From NCBI GenBank assembly GCA_963772935.1, contig CAVYZK010000008.1, positions 62,001 through 126,000 on the forward strand: a stretch of 64,000 bases of DNA. The letters are read 5' to 3'. This document shows, piece by piece, positions 8,737 through 19,226 of this stretch. Below the pieces are notes generated by a model. The model was not told the DNA's origin, searched no databases, and saw only the letters and a program-made list of their open reading frames with translations. Numbering within the stretch: the stretch's first letter is position 1; every line of letters begins with the position of its first letter. A program made the translations under genes and the position numbers. The stretch comes from JANNNF01 sp963772935 (GTDB lineage: Bacteria; Pseudomonadota; Alphaproteobacteria; Rhodobacterales; Rhodobacteraceae).

Positions 8737-11165
8737 TCAGGATTTTACCTTCGCGTTCTCCGGGTCATACAGCGGGCGCAGGTGGAGCGTGGCGGGCAGG
8801 ATTTCGCCTGCGACGTCAAGGGTATACTGGCCTGAGTTCAGGTGATCCTCCGTCACCCCCTCCGCGTGGCGAACATAGCCGTAGCCGATGGGTTTGCCGA
8901 CCGTATAGCCATAGCCGCCCGAGGTCAGGTAGCCCACGGAACCCCGTCGCGCAGGATGGTCTCGCGACCCAGAAGCACCGCGCCGGGGTCATCAAGGGTG
9001 AAGCCTGCAAAGCGTTTGGTCAGGGGATTATCCCTCGCCACGGTCAGCGCCTCGCGCCCCATGAAGGGGGTGTTGCTGCGCAGTTTGACGGCCCAGCCAA
9101 GACCCGCCTCGAACGGAGTGTCGTTGGGGGTGATATCGGACGACCACGCGCGGTAGCCTTTTTCAAGACGCAAGGACTCCAGCGCGCGGTAGCCCACGGG
9201 CCGCAGCCCCTGCCCCGTCGCCATCAGCGCGTCATAGACGGCGGCAAGGCCTGCGACCTCCACGTGCAACTCCCATCCCAACTCGCCGACATAGGTCACG
9301 CGCAAGGCGCGGACGTTTTGACCTGCGATGGTGATTTCGCGCACATGGCCAAAGGGGAAGGCGGCATTTGACACATCGGCATCAGTCACGGCAGACAAGA
9401 TCGCGCGCGACGCCGGCCCCATCAGCGACAGGGTGCCCCAGTCTTCGGTCACATCGGTAAAGCCGGCGTCGGCAGGCAGCGCGTCAAGGAAAAGCCCCGC
9501 GTCATGGGTGCGAAAGCCGGTGCCGGTGACGATGTAGAAATGATCCTGCGCCAGCCGGGCCACCGTCAGATCGGCCTCGATCCCGCCACGGGAATTGAGA
9601 AGTTGCGTGTAGGTCAGCCGCCCCGGCGGTTTTGCCACGTCATTCGCGCACAGCCAGTTCAGCATGCCCGCAGCGCCCGGCCCTTGCAGCTCAAACTTCG
9701 CAAACGAGGTCTGGTCGAACAGCCCTGCCACGTTGCGCACATGGGCGTGTTCCGCGCCCACAGCGTCGAACCAGTTCTGCCGGCCCATCGAATAGGCGTC
9801 CTGCGCGGGGGTGCCTTTGGGGGCAAACCAGTTCGGCCGTTCCCACCCCAGTTTCGCACCGAACACCGCCCCTTCCGCCGCCAAGCGCCCATACAAGGGC
9901 GAGGTCAGCGCGGTGCGGCCCGAGGTATATTCCTCATGTGGGAAGGCCACGGTGTAGTGTTTGCCATAGGCCTCAAGCGTGCGGTCCAGCACCCATTGGC
10001 GGTTGGCGTGCAGGCCCGCAAAGCGGCGGATATCGACCACCCACAGGTCCAGCGGGGCCTCGCCCGTCATCGCCCATTCGGCCAGCACCCAACCCGCGCC
10101 CCCGCCCGAGGCGATGCCAAAGGCGTTGAAGCCCGCACCGACATACATGTTGGCGCATTCATTCGCCCGGCCAAGGATGAAATTCCCATCGGGGGTAAAG
10201 CTTTCCGACCCGTTGATCATCTGCTTCACACCCGTATCCGCCAGTACCGGAAAGCGCGCCACGGCCTGTTCGACATGCTGGGCGAAATGGTCGTAATCAT
10301 CGTCGAACAGGCGGAATTCCCAGTCATCGGGCACATCTCCTGTGACCCAAGGCTGCGGGTTTGGCTCGTAGCCGCCCATTACCAGCCCGCCGACTTCTTC
10401 CTTGAAATAGGTGCGCCGGTCCGGGTCGCGCAGGGTGGGGGTGTCGGGCGACAGGCCTGCAATTTTATCGGTGATGATATACTGGTGTTTCACCGGTTGC
10501 AGCGGCACCGTGACCCCCGCCATCGCCCCTACCTGCCGCGCCCATTGACCTGCGCAGTTGACCACCGTGTCGCAGGTAATGGTGCCTTGGTTGGTATGCA
10601 CCCCGGTGATCCGGTTGCCCGCCATGGCAAAACCCGTCACCCGGATGCCTTCGACAATCCGCGCTCCGTGCATCCGCGCGCCTTTGGCAAGCGATTGCGT
10701 GATGTCAGACGGGCTCGCCTGCCCGTCCGTCGGCAGCCATGACGCGCCGATCAGATCGCCCACCTCCATCTGCGGGACCATGGACTTGACCTCGGCGGGG
10801 GTGATCAGCGCCATGTCCATCCCGAAACTGCGGGCGGTGGTGGCAAGGCGGCGGTATTCGGTCCAGCGATCTGGGGTGGTGGCAAGGCGCAGGCAGCCGG
10901 TCATCTTCCAGCCCGTGTCCAAGCCCGTTTCCGCATCCAGTCGCTTGTAAAGGTCAACCGAGTATTTCAGCACCTTGGTGATCGACGCCGATGACCGCAG
11001 CTGCCCGACCAGCCCCGCCGCGTGCCAGGTGGAGCCAGAGGTCAGTTGGCCCTGCTCCAGCAGCAGCACATCGGCCTTGTGGTCGCGGGCAAGGTGGTAG
11101 GCTGTCGAGCAGCCGATGATGCCGCCGCCGATGACGATAACTTGCGCGTGGGTAGGAAGGGTCAT
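8737..11165 (-). CDS. Dimethylglycine/sarcosine dehydrogenase-like FAD oxidoreductase with aminomethyltransferase domain (frameshifted)
   Basis: About 809 residues once one lost base is restored. The N-terminal DAO domain has a dinucleotide-binding motif IVIGGGIIGCSTAYHLA and STWHAAGLVGQL, as in dimethylglycine and sarcosine dehydrogenases with covalent FAD. The C-terminal half is a GcvT/aminomethyltransferase (folate-binding) domain (YVGELGWELHVE, GYRALESLRLEKGYRAW). The frame breaks near 8938: RDGVPWAT-stop becomes RDGVPVGYLTSGGYGYTVG if a G is added, consistent with a missing base in a GG run. The ATG at 11165 (MTLPTHAQVIVIGG) is two bases from the next gene's stop. It probably demethylates an N-methylglycine compound and passes the one-carbon unit to tetrahydrofolate; the exact substrate is unknown. 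Confidence 0.9.
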
Positions 11166-11166
11166 G

Positions 11167-12036
11167 TCAGACTGGTCCATGTTTCTGGGCGTAAGTGGCC
11201 ATCGCCACCCGCAATTTGGCAAAGTTTTCATCGGCGTAGGCAGCGTAGTTCACGCCCGGGGCCGACAGGTGAAGGTCTGACACCATGGCCCACATTGCCT
11301 CTCGCAATAACGACGCGCATTGCATCGCGTCAAAGGCGCGGATCAGGGCTGGGGTGGGGGCGGTGCCGAAATAGCTGGCAAGCAGGGTGTGGGACTGGGC
11401 ATCGGTCATGCCCGCGTTCGATGCGGCCCCGGCAAGGTCGAACATCGCGGTGGAAAAGCCCGCGTATTCATAGTCGATCAGCCAGAGACGGTTGCCATCA
11501 TCGAGGAAGTTGGCGGGCAGCAGGTCATTGTGGGCAAAGATAATGGGAAGGGGGATTTGAGCCGCCTCCCATGCGTTCGCCTGCGCCATAAGGTCGGGGC
11601 TGGGTCTGCCAGCGGCGGTCAGGGTGCGGGCATAGTCGCGGATGGTGTGGAAGACCCAGAACAGATAGGCCTCGCCCGTGATATGGGCGGGCATATCGCG
11701 TGGTGAAACTGGCGCAGACAGGTGGGCGATGCGGGCGGGGTCGGCGCAGACATCAGCAGGGCCAAGGGTGCGCGACGTGATGAAGTCCGTCACCATCACG
11801 CCGGGTTCGGTATGGGTGACGGCGGGGGCAAAGCCTGCGGCATGGGCGGCGCGGGTGGTCATCGCCTCCCTCGCGCGGCTGACGTGGTGAAAGGGGTAAT
11901 CCGTGCCAAACCGCACGACATGCGGGCCTGTGGCGTCGGTGACCTTCCAGATCTCATTCGACAGGCCCCCATGCAGCGGTTCGGCCACCGGGGTGCCGGT
12001 CCAACAGGGCAAGGCGAGGATGCGGGCAAGGCTCAT
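11167..12036 (-). CDS. Choline kinase-family phosphotransferase
   Basis: Protein of 289 residues in the choline/ethanolamine kinase group, with FAHNDLLPANFLDDG (catalytic Asp/Asn loop) and LIDYEYAG (metal-binding). The ATG at 12036 (MSLARILALPCW) overlaps the permease stop in an ATGA junction, and its stop lies just before the dehydrogenase start, so it sits inside one transcription unit with the ABC transporter and the dehydrogenase. The longer upstream reading to 12729 is an out-of-frame overlap with the permease gene and is rejected. A paralogue lies at 7029-7925. Confidence 0.87.
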   Translation of the reverse strand: MSLARILALPCWTGTPVAEPLHGGLSNEIWKVTDATGPHVVRFGTDYPFHHVSRAREAMTTRAAHAAGFAPAVTHTEPGVMVTDFITSRTLGPADVCADPARIAHLSAPVSPRDMPAHITGEAYLFWVFHTIRDYARTLTAAGRPSPDLMAQANAWEAAQIPLPIIFAHNDLLPANFLDDGNRLWLIDYEYAGFSTAMFDLAGAASNAGMTDAQSHTLLASYFGTAPTPALIRAFDAMQCASLLREAMWAMVSDLHLSAPGVNYAAYADENFAKLRVAMATYAQKHGPV

Positions 12037-13953
12037 GGCAGGCTCCCCAGACTGGCGCGGGCGGCGCTGGCGCGGATCAGGCGGTCGGCGATGATGGCGA
12101 TGGCGGCGACGCAGAACCCGGCGACAAGACCCCGGCCCGCATCGGCCTTGGTCAGGGCGATATACACCTCTTGCCCGAGGTCGCGGGTGCCGACCAACGC
12201 GGTGATCACCAGCATCGACAGCGCGAACAGGATAGTCTGGTTCAACCCGAGCAGCAGTTCCGGCAAGGCCAGCCGCAGTTTCACGCCCAGAATTTGCGCA
12301 GGGGTGCAGCCCATGGCGCGCGCGGCCTCGACCAACCGCGCATCCACCCCTTGCAACCCAAGTGCGGTATAGCGGATGGCGGGCACCACGGCATAGGCGA
12401 CGACAGCCAGCATGGCAGTGAAATCGCCGACCCGGAACAGCATGACGGCGGGCATCAGGTAGACGAAGCTGGGCAGGGTTTGCGCCGTGTCGATCACCAG
12501 CCGCACGATGCGCCACAGGGCGGGGCGGCTGGCGGCAAGGATGCCGATGGGCAGGCCGATTGCCACGGCAAAGATCGTGGAGAGGCCACAGAGGTAGACG
12601 GTGATCATCGCCTGCTCCCACAGGCCCGTGGCGGCGATGAATGTGGTCAGGATGCCAGTCAGCAGGGCGAGCCTCGCGCCGCCGATGCGCCAGCCGATCA
12701 GCGCCAGCATTGCGGCCACGCCGAGCCACGGCAGGCCGACCAATCCGCGTTTGGTGGGGATCATCACATGGGTCAGCAGCGCGTTCTTGACGGCCTCAAG
12801 AGTATCGAAGTAATTGATATTTATGTATTCTACCATCTGCCCCCAAAAGCTTCCGGTGGACAGATACCAGCCTTCGGGCCAGTGGTGCAGGGCGGGAATG
12901 GCGTATGCCAATGCGCAGCCGACCGCAATAATCCCCATCGCCAAGGGCCAGACACGCCCCATGGGTTGCGCCGTGACTGCCGCCTGCGACACCCGGTCCA
13001 GACTGACCGCCAGCACCACAATGGCAAAGCCTGCCTCCACCCCTGCGCCAAAATCCAGACGTCGCAGGGCCGCCAGCACATCAAACCCCAAGCCCCCTGC
13101 CCCGATCATCGAGGCGATGATCACCATGTTCAGCGATTGCATGATCACCTGATTGACCCCCACCATCAGCCCCGCGCGGGCCGAGGGCAGCAGCACCCGC
13201 CATGTCATCTGGGCTTGCGTACAGCCCACCATCACCCCCAGATCGCGAATGTCCTGCGGCACCCGCATCAGCGCCAGTTGCGTGCCCCGGATCATCGGCG
13301 GCATGGCGAAAATCACGGTGGCGACGATGGCGGCAGTCGGGCCAAAGCCGAACAGGATCAGGATGGGCACGAGGTAGGCAAAGACGGGCATGGTTTGCAT
13401 CAGGTCCAGCACCGGGTCTATCGCGCGGGCAAAGCGCGGGTGGCGATAGGCGGCAAGGCCAAGAGCCAACCCGCCCGCCACCCCGATCGGCACCGCGATC
13501 AGGATCGACGCCAAGGGTGACCATGGCCGAGGCCCATTGGCCAAACAGTGCCAGATAGGTGAAACACACGGCCACCAGCAGTGCCAGCCGGAGGCCACCC
13601 GCCCGATACCCGATCAGGGCGGCAAGGGCCGTGACCACCGCCCACGGCAGCGCAGGCAGTGGCCCGATGCCTGTGGATAACAGGCCAAGGACAACCCGGT
13701 ACGGGGCATCAACCAGCGCGGCAATCGCGCGGGTCAGGTCTTTGAAGGTGAACAGGCCGAAACTCGCGTCGTTCAAAAGCCAGTCGATGAGGCCGCTGAT
13801 CAACGAACGGATCGGAGGGATCAGCGCCTTGGGGTACTCAAAAGCCCAAGGCAGCAGCCCCCTGCCCCAAAGCAGCAGTCCTGCGAACAGCAACACCGCC
13901 ACGGCCCAGACGGGCGCGCTTTGGCGGGGCATGGCGGGGGCAAGGGTTGTCAT
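12033..13953 (-). CDS. Double permease of a glycine betaine/proline-type ABC transporter (frameshifted)
   Basis: Permease of about 640 residues with two ProW/OpuAB-like transmembrane modules fused in one chain. The first contains VFAYLVPILILFGFGP and IIASMIGAGGLG; the second contains SFVYLMPAVMLFRVGD and LVITALVGTRDLGQEV. Both carry the family's EAA-like coupling region (GCTQAQ, GCTPAQ). The frame breaks near 13513: WASAMVTL must join ASILIAVPIGVAGG, which works if one T in CTTGG is extra; total length is 3n+1. The start at 13953 lies two bases from the ATPase stop, so ATPase and permease are one operon. Confidence 0.9.
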
Positions 13954-13954
13954 C

Positions 13955-15037
13955 CTATCCGGCCAGCATCAGGTCGATGACGGTCTGGCGGTGCAGATGG
14001 CCCAGGGTCTGACCATTGGGTGCGGTGACGGCGACGACGGCATCCCCCTGTACGAACAAGGGGGCCGCATCGGCCACTGTGCTGCGGGCCGGAATGCTGT
14101 GCAACGGCGCATCGCCGCTTGCCCCCACCATCACCGACCCCACCCGCACCACCCGTGCCCGGGGAACGGCGGCGGTGAAGGCGCGGACGTAATCGGTGGC
14201 GGGGTGCAGCACGATATCCTCGGGCGTGCCGACCTGCACCACAGCCCCGTCCTTCATGATGGCAATGCGGTCGGCGAGCCGGATCGCTTCATCAAAGTCA
14301 TGCGTCACAAACAGGATGGTCTTGTGCAGGCTGGCTTGCAGGCGCAGGAATTCATCCTGCATTTCCCGCCTTATCAGCGGGTCAAGCGCCGAGAAGGGTT
14401 CGTCCAGAAACCAAAGCGCGGGATCGGCGGCCAGACTGCGGGCGATGCCCACGCGCTGTTGCTGACCACCGGAAAGTTCGCGCGGAAACGCGGCTTCGCG
14501 CCCGGCAAGCCCCACAAGGGCAATCATGCGGCGGGCGGTTTCCTCGCGCAACGCCCGGGCCTGCCCCTGCACCTGCAACGGGAAGGCCACGTTTTGCAGC
14601 ACCGTCAGATGCGGCAGCAGGGCGAAATGCTGAAACACCATGCCCATGGCATGGCGGCGCAACTGGATCATCTGGGTATCAGTCGCCTGACGTAAATCCT
14701 TGCCCTGAAACAGAATCTCGCCCGCATCCGGCTCAATCAACCGCGACAGACAGCGCAGCAGAGTGGATTTGCCAGACCCCGACAGCCCCATAATCACAAA
14801 AATCTCTCCCCGCCCGATGGCAAGGTTTACCCCGCGCACCGCAGGCACAAGATGTGCTGCCGCCAATTGCGCGTCCGTCAACTGCCCCCCCGATGCGGCA
14901 AGCTGTTCGGCCCCGCGCGGACCGAACAGCTTCCAGATATTGCGGCAGATCAGTTCGGCATCAGGCAAGGGCAGACTTTCGCGCGGGGCATCGTCACGGG
15001 AGGTATCAAAGGCTATTTGGCGATCCACGCCGACCAA
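13955..15037 (-). CDS. Glycine betaine/proline-type ABC transporter ATPase
   Basis: ProV/OpuAA-like ATPase of about 360 residues. It has Walker A (GLSGSGKST), a Q-loop (MVFQHFALLPH), the signature LSGGQQQRVGIARSL, Walker B (LWFLDEPFSALD) and an H-loop (FVTHDFDEA). A long N-terminal extension of about 45 residues before the core and a C-terminal CBS-like tail (TVADAAPLFVQGDAVVAVTAPNG) fit the quaternary-amine transporter subfamily. There is no ATG start: the TTG at 15037 or GTG at 15028 both overlap the end of the binding-protein gene by 16-25 bases. Confidence 0.92.
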   Translation of the reverse strand: MVGVDRQIAFDTSRDDAPRESLPLPDAELICRNIWKLFGPRGAEQLAASGGQLTDAQLAAAHLVPAVRGVNLAIGRGEIFVIMGLSGSGKSTLLRCLSRLIEPDAGEILFQGKDLRQATDTQMIQLRRHAMGMVFQHFALLPHLTVLQNVAFPLQVQGQARALREETARRMIALVGLAGREAAFPRELSGGQQQRVGIARSLAADPALWFLDEPFSALDPLIRREMQDEFLRLQASLHKTILFVTHDFDEAIRLADRIAIMKDGAVVQVGTPEDIVLHPATDYVRAFTAAVPRARVVRVGSVMVGASGDAPLHSIPARSTVADAAPLFVQGDAVVAVTAPNGQTLGHLHRQTVIDLMLAG

Positions 15038-15964
15038 CGCGGTTCATTGGCGGTCATCCATGCGGCGACCACATCCTCGATCTTGGCCCCGTCCAGATCG
15101 ACGGCTGTGATCATGGCACCCATTTCGGCGTTGTCGATGCTGAAGGCGGTGATCGCCTTGGCCGCCCCCGGCCATTTGTCGGCCACCCCGGCCCAACCCA
15201 CTTTCCAGATTTCCCCAAAGGGTTTGCCGCAGTCATAGGCCGCGTCAGGGTTGCTGCCCCACGCAGGGTCGCTGTAGCAATCGGCGGTGTATTCGGGGAA
15301 CTTTACCCAGTCGCCCTTGTACTTGGCCGGTGCCCAGTGGGGTGCGTATATCCACAACAGCACCGGGGCCTCGCGCTGTACCGCACTTTCCAGTTCTGCA
15401 AACAGGGCGGCATCGGTGCCGGCATGAACCACCTCGAACGGCAGGGCGAGTGCCTCAATCCGTTCCTCATCAAAGCCGCCCCATGTGACCGGGCCACCCA
15501 GATAGCGGCCTTTGGGGGCGGTTTCCGGCGTGGAAAATGCCTCGGCGCATTCCGGGGTCAGCAGCGCCTTCCAATCCGGCAGGCCGGGGCAGCGCTCGGC
15601 CATATAGGCCGGATACCACCATTCCTCTTTCGCCTGCATGCCCGGTCGGGCCAAAGTTCACCACCTTGCCGGTGGCGACAGCGGCATCCATCGCCTCGCG
15701 CCCCGTGGTGTCCCAGATTTCCATCGCCACATCCAGATCACCGGATTCCAGCCCCGCAAACTGCGCCAGATAATCGGCCTGCACGTATTCAACCGTGTAG
15801 CCCGCCTTTTGCAGCACAGACCCCATCAGTTGGGTGGTGATCAGTTGTCCCGTCCAGTCATGCAGCGTCAGCTTGATCGGATCCGGGCTTTCTTGCGCAT
15901 GGGCGGCAGCGGCAAGCAGCGCAGACATCAGCAGACCGACGCGTAGATTTGAAAATCCAGTCAC
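15013..15964 (-). CDS. Glycine betaine/proline-type ABC transporter substrate-binding protein (frameshifted)
   Basis: Periplasmic OpuAC-like protein of about 317 residues. The start is a GTG at 15964 with a strong GGAGG site seven bases upstream, giving VTGFSNLRVGLLMSALLAAAAHAQ, a clear signal peptide cut after AHA. Mature sequence has KLTLHDWTGQLITTQLMG and EWWYPAYM, with several Trp residues suited to a quaternary-ammonium aromatic cage. The frame breaks near 15641: NFGPTG must join MQAKEEWWYP, which requires one G of GGG to be extra; length is 3n+1. It is the first gene of the operon running down to the dehydrogenase and diverges from the DeoR-type regulator. Confidence 0.9.
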
Positions 15965-16125
15965 CTGTAGCCTCCGTTCAAAATCTGTAGGATGATCACA
16001 AGTAACCGCCTCAGCGCCTGTTGAGTCAATTGCCAACTGTGGTTTTTTGTGCTTTTAGCGCCCGTATATGACCGATTGCGCCCCGCTTTGCCCACAAGAT
16101 CGGCAGCCGCCATAGGATGCTTGCG

Positions 16126-16878
16126 ATGCTTTCCAAACGCCACGCCGATATCCTGAAAATCCTTGATGCCAAGGGCACGGTCACGGTGACGGCACTGGCA
16201 AGCATGCTGGACGTGTCCGCCGAAACCGTGCGCCGTGATTTGCGGCCCCTGATGGCGGACGGGGCGGTTTTGCGCATGCACGGCGCGGTGGGCCTTTCCA
16301 CCCCGTCAGGTGAGGCCCCGTTTCGCCGCCGGATGCGCGAAAATGCCGGAGCGAAACAGGCCATCGCGCGGGCGGTTGCAGGCATGGTGCGCGACGGCGA
16401 TGCGCTGATGCTGGACACCGGCACCACCACAAGTTTCGTCGCCCGCGCCCTGACCGGCCACCGCCGCCTGACGGTGATCACCAATTCAACCGATGTGGCC
16501 CGCACCTTGGCTTTGACCGCCGGAAACCGGGTGTTTCTGGCGGGGGGGGAGGTGATAGGCGATTCCGGTGCCATTCTTGGCAGTGCCGCCAACGGGTTTG
16601 TTGCGGGCTTTCAGGCGACGCTTGCGGTGATTTCAGCCGGGGCCGTCGATGCGCGCGGCGTGATGGATTTCGACCCCGACGAGGCCGCCTTCGCCCGCGC
16701 CCTGCTGGCGCAGGCCGACCGGCGCGTGGTGGTGACCGATGCCACAAAATTCGGCCGCCGGGGGTTGGTGCTGGTGGCCGGGTTTGACCGCTTCACCGAT
16801 CTGGTCAGCGACAAACCCCCGACAGACGCCATTGGGGCGGCATTGGCCGAGGCGGGTACAAGGATTGTCGTCGCCTGA
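16126..16878 (+). CDS. DeoR/GlpR-family transcriptional regulator
   Basis: Regulator of 250 residues. The N-terminal DeoR winged helix (RHADILKILDAKGTVTVTAL, then VSAETVRRDLRPL) is followed by the DeoRC ligand domain (LMLDTGTTTSFVARAL, TNSTDVARTL, LAGGEV). Ligands of this family are usually phosphorylated sugars or polyols. The ATG at 16126 gives MLSKRHADI. It is divergent from the betaine-type transporter operon with about 160 bases between, so it may control it, but its ligand class makes this uncertain. Confidence 0.88.
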   Translation: MLSKRHADILKILDAKGTVTVTALASMLDVSAETVRRDLRPLMADGAVLRMHGAVGLSTPSGEAPFRRRMRENAGAKQAIARAVAGMVRDGDALMLDTGTTTSFVARALTGHRRLTVITNSTDVARTLALTAGNRVFLAGGEVIGDSGAILGSAANGFVAGFQATLAVISAGAVDARGVMDFDPDEAAFARALLAQADRRVVVTDATKFGRRGLVLVAGFDRFTDLVSDKPPTDAIGAALAEAGTRIVVA

Positions 16879-16935
16879 ACGGGACGTCTGAAACTGTGGT
16901 AAACTGTTCAAATATCAGCACCGACACCCTGCAAG

Positions 16936-18201
16936 TCACACAGGTGAACGGAAAATAGTTGCGCTGCCGCCCGCAAGCGCGGTTCGGCGACGTTGAAGAA
17001 ACAAAGCCTCGGCGGGCGTGGGGGCCATTGCGATTGCAACATCGTAGGCGTTCAGGGCGGCGGCGGTATCGCCCGTCATGGCAAGCAGGGCCGCGCGTGC
17101 GGCGTGCCACGGGTGATAGTCGGCCAAACGGTCACCTAGTTCTTCGACAATGCCAAGACCGCAGGCCGGATCGCCCGCCTCGGCCAGTGCCACTGCGGCA
17201 TTCAGACGGACAACAGGCGTCGGTTCATACCGCCACAAAGCGCCATACAGCGCGGCAATCTGTGGCCAATCCGGGCCGGTCGCAGCCATTTGGCAGTCGG
17301 CAATCGCGGCCTTGATCTGGAATGGCCCGGGCGCGCGCCGGGCGACGGCACGGGCCAGCATGGCGCGACCGTCTTGCAGGCGGTCCCAGTCCCACCGGCT
17401 GCGGTCCTGATCAGCCGGGGGCTGGCTGGCACCGTCAGGGCCAATACGGGCGGCGCGACGCGCGGCTGTCAGCAGCATCATGGCAAAGGCGCCCTCGATT
17501 TCCGCGTCACCGGGGCGCAACTGGTCGATCAGGCGGATCAGATATTCGGCCTCAAGGCACAGGTCGCGGGGTTCCTCCGGCCCTGCCACATAGCCTGTTG
17601 TGAAGATCAGGTAGACAGCCTTCAGCACCGCATCCAGTCGCGCGGGCCAAAGCTCGGCCTCGGGCACGGCAAACGGAATACCCGTCGCCGCAATCTTGGC
17701 TTTGGCACGGACAAGGCGCTGCGCCATCGTCGGTTCGGCATCCAGAAAGGCGCGCGCAATCTCGGGCGTGGTCAGGCCACAGACCGATCGTAACGTCAGC
17801 GCCACCCGCGATTTCATGTCCAACGCCGGATGGCAGCACGCAAAGATCAGCCGCAGGCGGTCATCGGGAATAGCGTCAGGCTCGGGCGCGGCCTCGTCAG
17901 CGGCCAGTGTGGCCAGTGCCTGCGCCTTTCGGCTGTCCCGTCCCGCGCCACGCAACCGGTCGATGGCCTTGCGCCGCGCCACCTGCAACAACCACCCCTG
18001 CGGCGAGGTGGGCAGGCCCGCCCGGCCCCAATGCGCCAAGGCCGAAATTGCTGCCTCTTGCAGCGCCTCCTCTGCCAGCGACAGGTCACGCAAGCCTGCG
18101 GCAAGTGCTGCCAGAAGCCGCCCCCGATCCAACCGCATGACGCGGTCGAGTTCTCTCGACACTGCAATGGCAGACGCCGGACCGGAGGCGGGATTGGTCA
18201 T
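16936..18201 (-). CDS. ECF42-type RNA polymerase sigma factor with TPR-like C-terminus
   Basis: Protein of 421 residues with sigma-70 region 2 (LSLAEEALQEAAISALAHWG) and region 4 (LRSVCGLTTPEIARAFLDAE), extended by a long helical C-terminal domain containing RYEPTPVVRLNAAVALAEA and HAARAALLAMTGDTAAA. This architecture and the adjacent DGPF/YCII-related gene define group ECF42, which lacks a classical anti-sigma factor; the C-terminal domain is needed for activity in characterised members. It is the third gene of a small operon with the DGPF and MAPEG genes (5-base and 18-base gaps). Confidence 0.92.
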   Translation of the reverse strand: MTNPASGPASAIAVSRELDRVMRLDRGRLLAALAAGLRDLSLAEEALQEAAISALAHWGRAGLPTSPQGWLLQVARRKAIDRLRGAGRDSRKAQALATLAADEAAPEPDAIPDDRLRLIFACCHPALDMKSRVALTLRSVCGLTTPEIARAFLDAEPTMAQRLVRAKAKIAATGIPFAVPEAELWPARLDAVLKAVYLIFTTGYVAGPEEPRDLCLEAEYLIRLIDQLRPGDAEIEGAFAMMLLTAARRAARIGPDGASQPPADQDRSRWDWDRLQDGRAMLARAVARRAPGPFQIKAAIADCQMAATGPDWPQIAALYGALWRYEPTPVVRLNAAVALAEAGDPACGLGIVEELGDRLADYHPWHAARAALLAMTGDTAAALNAYDVAIAMAPTPAEALFLQRRRTALAGGSATIFRSPV

Positions 18202-18205
18202 CGTC

Positions 18206-18565
18206 TTAGCCCGCCGGATTGTAATCCATCAACGGGCGCACCTCGACAGTGCCGAAATGCGCAGACGGGATCAGGGCGGCGTAGGTCAGCGCCGCGTCCA
18301 GATCAGGCACGTCGATCACATAATAGCCGCCCAGATGTTCGCGCGTTTCGGCAAACGGGCCGTCCATCGTTTCAACCTTGCCCGCCTTGATGCGCAGCGA
18401 GGTCGCGGTATCAATGTCTTGCAGCCCCTCGCCTGAGATCAGAACGCCATCGGCCTTCATCCGTGCATTCACGGCAAAGTAGCCGCCCATCATTTCGTTG
18501 AACGCAGGCGTGCCATAGGCCGGTTGCAACGCAGGGTCACTGTAGATCAAAAGCATGTATTGCAT
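18206..18565 (-). CDS. YCII-related DGPF-domain protein
   Basis: Protein of 119 residues with the DGPF signature (ETMDGPFAETREHLGGYYVID) and the ferredoxin-like fold start MQYMLLIYSD. DGPF proteins are the usual genetic partners of ECF42 sigma factors; a direct regulatory role has not been shown in general. The gap to the sigma gene is five bases, so the two are translated together. Confidence 0.92.
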   Translation of the reverse strand: MQYMLLIYSDPALQPAYGTPAFNEMMGGYFAVNARMKADGVLISGEGLQDIDTATSLRIKAGKVETMDGPFAETREHLGGYYVIDVPDLDAALTYAALIPSAHFGTVEVRPLMDYNPAG

Positions 18566-18583
18566 GGGATTTATCCTTTCAGG

Positions 18584-18976
18584 TCAAAGATCAAGCAGGT
18601 GAACGAAGATGCAGATCATCGTGTTCAGTGCCGCCAGCAGGTTGGACCCGCTGCCGATATACCGCAGCGGATGGCCCGCATGATCAAGCAAAAGCCCGTA
18701 GGGATGCGCCAACCGCCCGATCACCAGCAACGCACCCGAAACATGCAGCCAGACTGCGGGCGTCCCGATGCCTTCCGCAAGGACCATCAGCATCATCACG
18801 AAGCCCGACCATTCGGCACAGTTGCCGTGCTGCCGCATGCGCTGCAGCAAAAGCATATTGCCGCCATCCCCGAACGACACCCCCGTGGCTGACCGCATCG
18901 AGGTGACGCGGAACCACAAGATCAGATAAATGGCCGACACTGGCAGCGCGTAGATTGGAGTGACTGCGAAAATCAT
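18584..18976 (-). CDS. MAPEG family membrane protein
   Basis: Protein of 130 residues with four predicted transmembrane helices and MAPEG-type features: polar R..N/S-type sequence after helix 1, LLLQRMRQHGNCAEW, and GRLAHPYGLLL in helix 3. The family includes microsomal glutathione S-transferase-like enzymes and MlaA-unrelated small membrane proteins in bacteria; its bacterial substrate is unknown. The ATG at 18976 has AGGAAC upstream; the frame runs on to 19012. It is first in the MAPEG-DGPF-ECF42 operon and may be part of its response. Confidence 0.85.
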   Translation of the reverse strand: MIFAVTPIYALPVSAIYLILWFRVTSMRSATGVSFGDGGNMLLLQRMRQHGNCAEWSGFVMMLMVLAEGIGTPAVWLHVSGALLVIGRLAHPYGLLLDHAGHPLRYIGSGSNLLAALNTMICIFVHLLDL

Positions 18977-19226
18977 CACAGTTCCTTTATGGTTGAAGTT
19001 TCCATACCCCAAGGACGCTGCGTAGACGCAGATTTCGACAGACAGATAAAAAATTTCTTCAAATGTAGAATTTTTGGTGGATTGCGCGTTTGTGGACTGC
19101 GCGAAAGACGTATCAGATTTCCCCCTAAGGCTCGACCACCCTGTGCCGACCCCGTCCGGGCCCGGCGCAGGGCGTGCTTGCAGGTCAGATCAAACCGGGG
19201 CCCGCCAACCGCTGGGGTCGTTTGCT
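18977..19226. other. Intergenic region, no gene seen
   Basis: About 250 bases between the MAPEG gene and the convergent side of the cupin gene. The AT-rich part near 19050-19085 (AAAAAATTTCTTCAAATG) may contain the promoter of the MAPEG-DGPF-sigma operon on the minus strand, but I cannot assign -35 and -10 boxes with confidence. Confidence 0.4.

Noticed and set aside
12171..13520. 449-codon plus-strand frame opposite the permease
   Set aside because: Antisense shadow of an ABC permease; sequence is rich in His, Gln and Gly with no domain.
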